Origin: Bacteroidales bacterium
GTDB taxonomy: Bacteria > Bacteroidota > Bacteroidia > Bacteroidales > WCHB1-69
Direction of reading: 5' to 3'
NCBI GenBank assembly: GCA_031273515.1
Contig: JAISRU010000206.1
Span: 1 to 6,693, forward strand
Length of the DNA stretch: 6,693 nucleotides
In this document: positions 5,453 to 6,693 of the stretch, in pieces
Numbering within the stretch: position 1 is the first letter of the stretch
Layout: every line of letters begins with the position of its first letter
Translations under genes and position numbers: made by a program
Notes under the pieces: generated by a model
Databases searched by the model: none
Seen by the model: the letters and a program-made list of their open reading frames with translations, nothing else
What the model was told of the DNA's origin: nothing

Positions 5453-6001
5453 ATGAATGTAAATAACGAAAAAAATGTTTCGACGCAAAAGATGCGTAAT
5501 CTGTCAAAGAAGATCAGGATTGGTTTTCTTTCGGCAATGTGTATATGTTTTTTAAATGTAACAGGAGTGATGAGTGCAAATAAAATTGAAACTGTTCCCC
5601 CTCAGGGAATGCAGGAAGTGTATGATTTTTTGAAGCAATGTCAGACCTATTATCTGGCGACAGTGGAAGGCGACCAACCAAGAGTACGTCCGTTTGGGAC
5701 AATCCATATTTTTGAGGGTAAACTCTATATTCAGACGGGTAAAGTCAAAAATGTTTCCAAACAAATGAGGATAAATCCAAAGATAGAGATCTGCGCTTTC
5801 GACGGAAAACAATGGATACGGATACAGGCGATTGCTGTCGAAGATAACCGACGGGAAGCCAAACAAAGCATGTTAGACGCATATCCGGGATTAAAAGACA
5901 GGTATTCGGCAGATGATGATAATACGCAGGTTCTGTATCTCAAAGAGGTTACTGCAACGATTTCGTCGTTTTCGGGAGACCCCAAAGTTATCACATTCTG
6001 A
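5453..6001 (+). CDS. Pyridoxamine 5'-phosphate oxidase-like split-barrel protein with signal peptide, 182 aa
   Basis: Residues of about 53-182 match the small FMN-binding split-barrel family: MQEVYDFLKQ (53-62), TYYLATVEGDQPRVRPFG (65-82), KLYIQTGK (90-97), NPKIEICAFDGKQWIRI (108-124) and LKEVTATISSF (163-173). Family members bind FMN, F420 or heme; true PdxH activity is not implied. The N-terminus is unusual for the family: lysine/arginine-rich (17-22), then hydrophobic IGFLSAMCICFLNVTGV (23-39), then MSA-NK, a fair signal-peptidase I site after Ala42. This predicts export to the periplasm. A second start at Met14 (5492) would give a tidier signal peptide and cannot be excluded. The gene has its own promoter and converges with the minus-strand lipoprotein, 27 bp away. 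The cofactor and substrate are unknown. Confidence 0.88.
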   Translation: MNVNNEKNVSTQKMRNLSKKIRIGFLSAMCICFLNVTGVMSANKIETVPPQGMQEVYDFLKQCQTYYLATVEGDQPRVRPFGTIHIFEGKLYIQTGKVKNVSKQMRINPKIEICAFDGKQWIRIQAIAVEDNRREAKQSMLDAYPGLKDRYSADDDNTQVLYLKEVTATISSFSGDPKVITF

Positions 6002-6028
6002 AGTCATTGCCGACAGCGTTCAGTCGAG

Positions 6029-6430
6029 TTAATACCATTCCAGCGTAAAGGTTCCTTCGGAAGGGTATGTTGTGGTTCCATCCGTAAAAAGCGTGGAGAA
6101 TGTGCCGGTGATTGATTTTTTGTCGTAGGTTCCCTGTATTGTTATGGTATTGAAGGCGTCTTTTTCGAGAACCTTCCCAAAGCCAATCATTCCGGAGATG
6201 CTATTGTTTTTGCCTTTTTTCAAGACAGATGTAACCTGAGATGTTTTTTCTCTCAGATGCAGTTCTTTCTTTGAAGAATGCGTAACATCAAAATAGTAGG
6301 CAGTCTTGTAAGTTCTGTTGTTTACCTGACCCTCGAAGTTTCCTTTGTATTCCCCTTTCTGAGGCTCTTTTTTGCAGGAAACAAAACAAAAAATACAACT
6401 TGTCATGACACAAAAGAATAATGTTTTCAT
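6029..6430 (-). CDS. Small lipoprotein of unknown function, 133 aa
   Basis: A lipoprotein signal peptide ends FCFVSC, with the lipidated cysteine at Cys19 followed by KKEP. The mature part is about 114 residues and appears all-beta: alternating strands such as GEYKGNFEGQV, YKTAYYFDV, TITIQGTYDKKSITGTFST and SEGTFTLEW suggest a small lipocalin-like or META-like barrel, but no specific family is recognised. The SCKK start is typical of Bacteroidetes lipoproteins. The two lysines differ from the acidic surface-export signal described in the phylum, so an inward-facing location is slightly more likely. It starts 54 bp after the preceding minus-strand gene ends, so co-transcription is possible. 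It is convergent with the split-barrel gene. The coding call is firm; the function is unknown. Confidence 0.85.
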   Translation of the reverse strand: MKTLFFCVMTSCIFCFVSCKKEPQKGEYKGNFEGQVNNRTYKTAYYFDVTHSSKKELHLREKTSQVTSVLKKGKNNSISGMIGFGKVLEKDAFNTITIQGTYDKKSITGTFSTLFTDGTTTYPSEGTFTLEWY

Positions 6431-6444
6431 CGTAAAGCAGAAAA

Positions 6445-6452
6445 TAAATGTA
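6445..6452 (-). promoter_or_regulatory. Possible -7 element for the small lipoprotein gene
   Basis: TACATTTA on the minus strand matches TAnnTTTG at all but the last base and lies 14 bp from the start codon. No TTTG is evident at the -33 position. If it is not used, the lipoprotein is probably transcribed from upstream of the dihydrouridine synthase gene. Confidence 0.25.
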
Positions 6453-6484
6453 TTTGTATAACTTCTGATTTCTCGAAATATTGT

Positions 6485-6693
6485 CTAATACGAGGAATTT
6501 TCCCATATTATTTTCATTGTCCGACCCACAAACTCATCCCTGTTGGAAAGGCAGAGGAGTTCTTGCAAATCATGATCCGTGAGTGCAAAACCAACAGCAA
6601 AATAATGCCATAATTCTTTCAGACGATTTAATACTCTGCGTTCGGGATAAGCGTCCGAATAACAGGCGATTAATTCTCTGTAAAAGTATTCAA
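6485..6693 (-). CDS. C-terminus of a probable tRNA-dihydrouridine synthase (5' part outside window)
   Basis: Sixty-eight residues are open from the right edge to a TAG at 6487-6485. They read as a helical C-terminal domain: YSDAYPERRVLNRLKELW (11-28), HYFAVGFALTDHDLQELL (29-46), then SNRDEFVGRTMKIIWE (49-64). The ER..LNRLKELWHYF pattern resembles the helical tRNA-binding tail of Dus flavoenzymes, which reduce uridine to dihydrouridine in tRNA. The TIM-barrel catalytic part, with its FMN site and catalytic cysteine, lies beyond the window, so the assignment rests on the tail alone. The amino-acid make-up is clearly protein-like and the other frames close quickly, so that it is a gene is surer than which gene. 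The small lipoprotein gene follows 54 bp downstream. Confidence 0.6.
   Translation of the reverse strand, partial: EYFYRELIACYSDAYPERRVLNRLKELWHYFAVGFALTDHDLQELLCLSNRDEFVGRTMKIIWENSSY

Noticed and set aside
6002..6028. Bidirectional terminator between the convergent genes
   Set aside because: Only a 4-bp CGAC/GTCG stem with an 8-nt loop is present and there is no T tract on either strand.
6288..6506. Minus-strand open frame of 72 codons overlapping the lipoprotein start
   Set aside because: It overlaps both the lipoprotein signal peptide and the end of the probable Dus gene in another frame, and its composition is not protein-like.

Overview
The window looks like chromosomal DNA from a Bacteroidales-type bacterium (phylum Bacteroidota). 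The protein families are typical of that order: DUF6261, a Bacteroidetes-style Tgt, an OmpA lipoprotein and small SCKK lipoproteins. Three sites match the phylum's -7 promoter consensus TAnnTTTG exactly. Leaders lack clear Shine-Dalgarno sequences and are A-rich. The genus cannot be named from this sequence alone.

Layout. Positions 1-898 (minus) hold the 5' part of a DUF6261-family gene that runs off the left edge; its visible C-terminus looks like a beta-rich surface-protein repeat module. Upstream of it are six head-to-tail 41-bp repeats (951-1196), a G9 tract, a Bacteroidetes-type promoter (1423-1454) and a terminator-like hairpin (1468-1499). Together these give a predicted leader of about 500 nt that carries the repeats. 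Positions 1513-1749 are a gene-free cluster of palindromes and short-period repeats. The queuosine enzyme gene tgt follows (1810-2940, minus).

After a gene-free stretch (2941-3435), the plus strand carries an ECF sigma factor (3436-4044) and, 92 bp later, a coiled-coil OmpA-domain lipoprotein (4137-5117). Next is a 335-bp gap (5118-5452) with 8- and 9-bp-period degenerate repeats, a strong promoter and two leader hairpins. It leads to a pyridoxamine-phosphate-oxidase-like split-barrel protein with a signal peptide (5453-6001). Convergent to this, on the minus strand, are a small lipoprotein (6029-6430) and the 3' end of a probable tRNA-dihydrouridine synthase gene (6485-6693).

How the genes relate. 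Two predicted products modify tRNA (Tgt and the probable Dus). Three are predicted to be exported (OmpA lipoprotein, signal-peptide split barrel, small lipoprotein). The sigma/OmpA pair may be a small envelope regulon. No coherent defence system, phage or insertion sequence is visible. The most unusual parts are the repeat-bearing leader with its DUF6261 fusion gene, the Tgt that lacks all three zinc-ligand cysteines, and the exported flavin-type split barrel.
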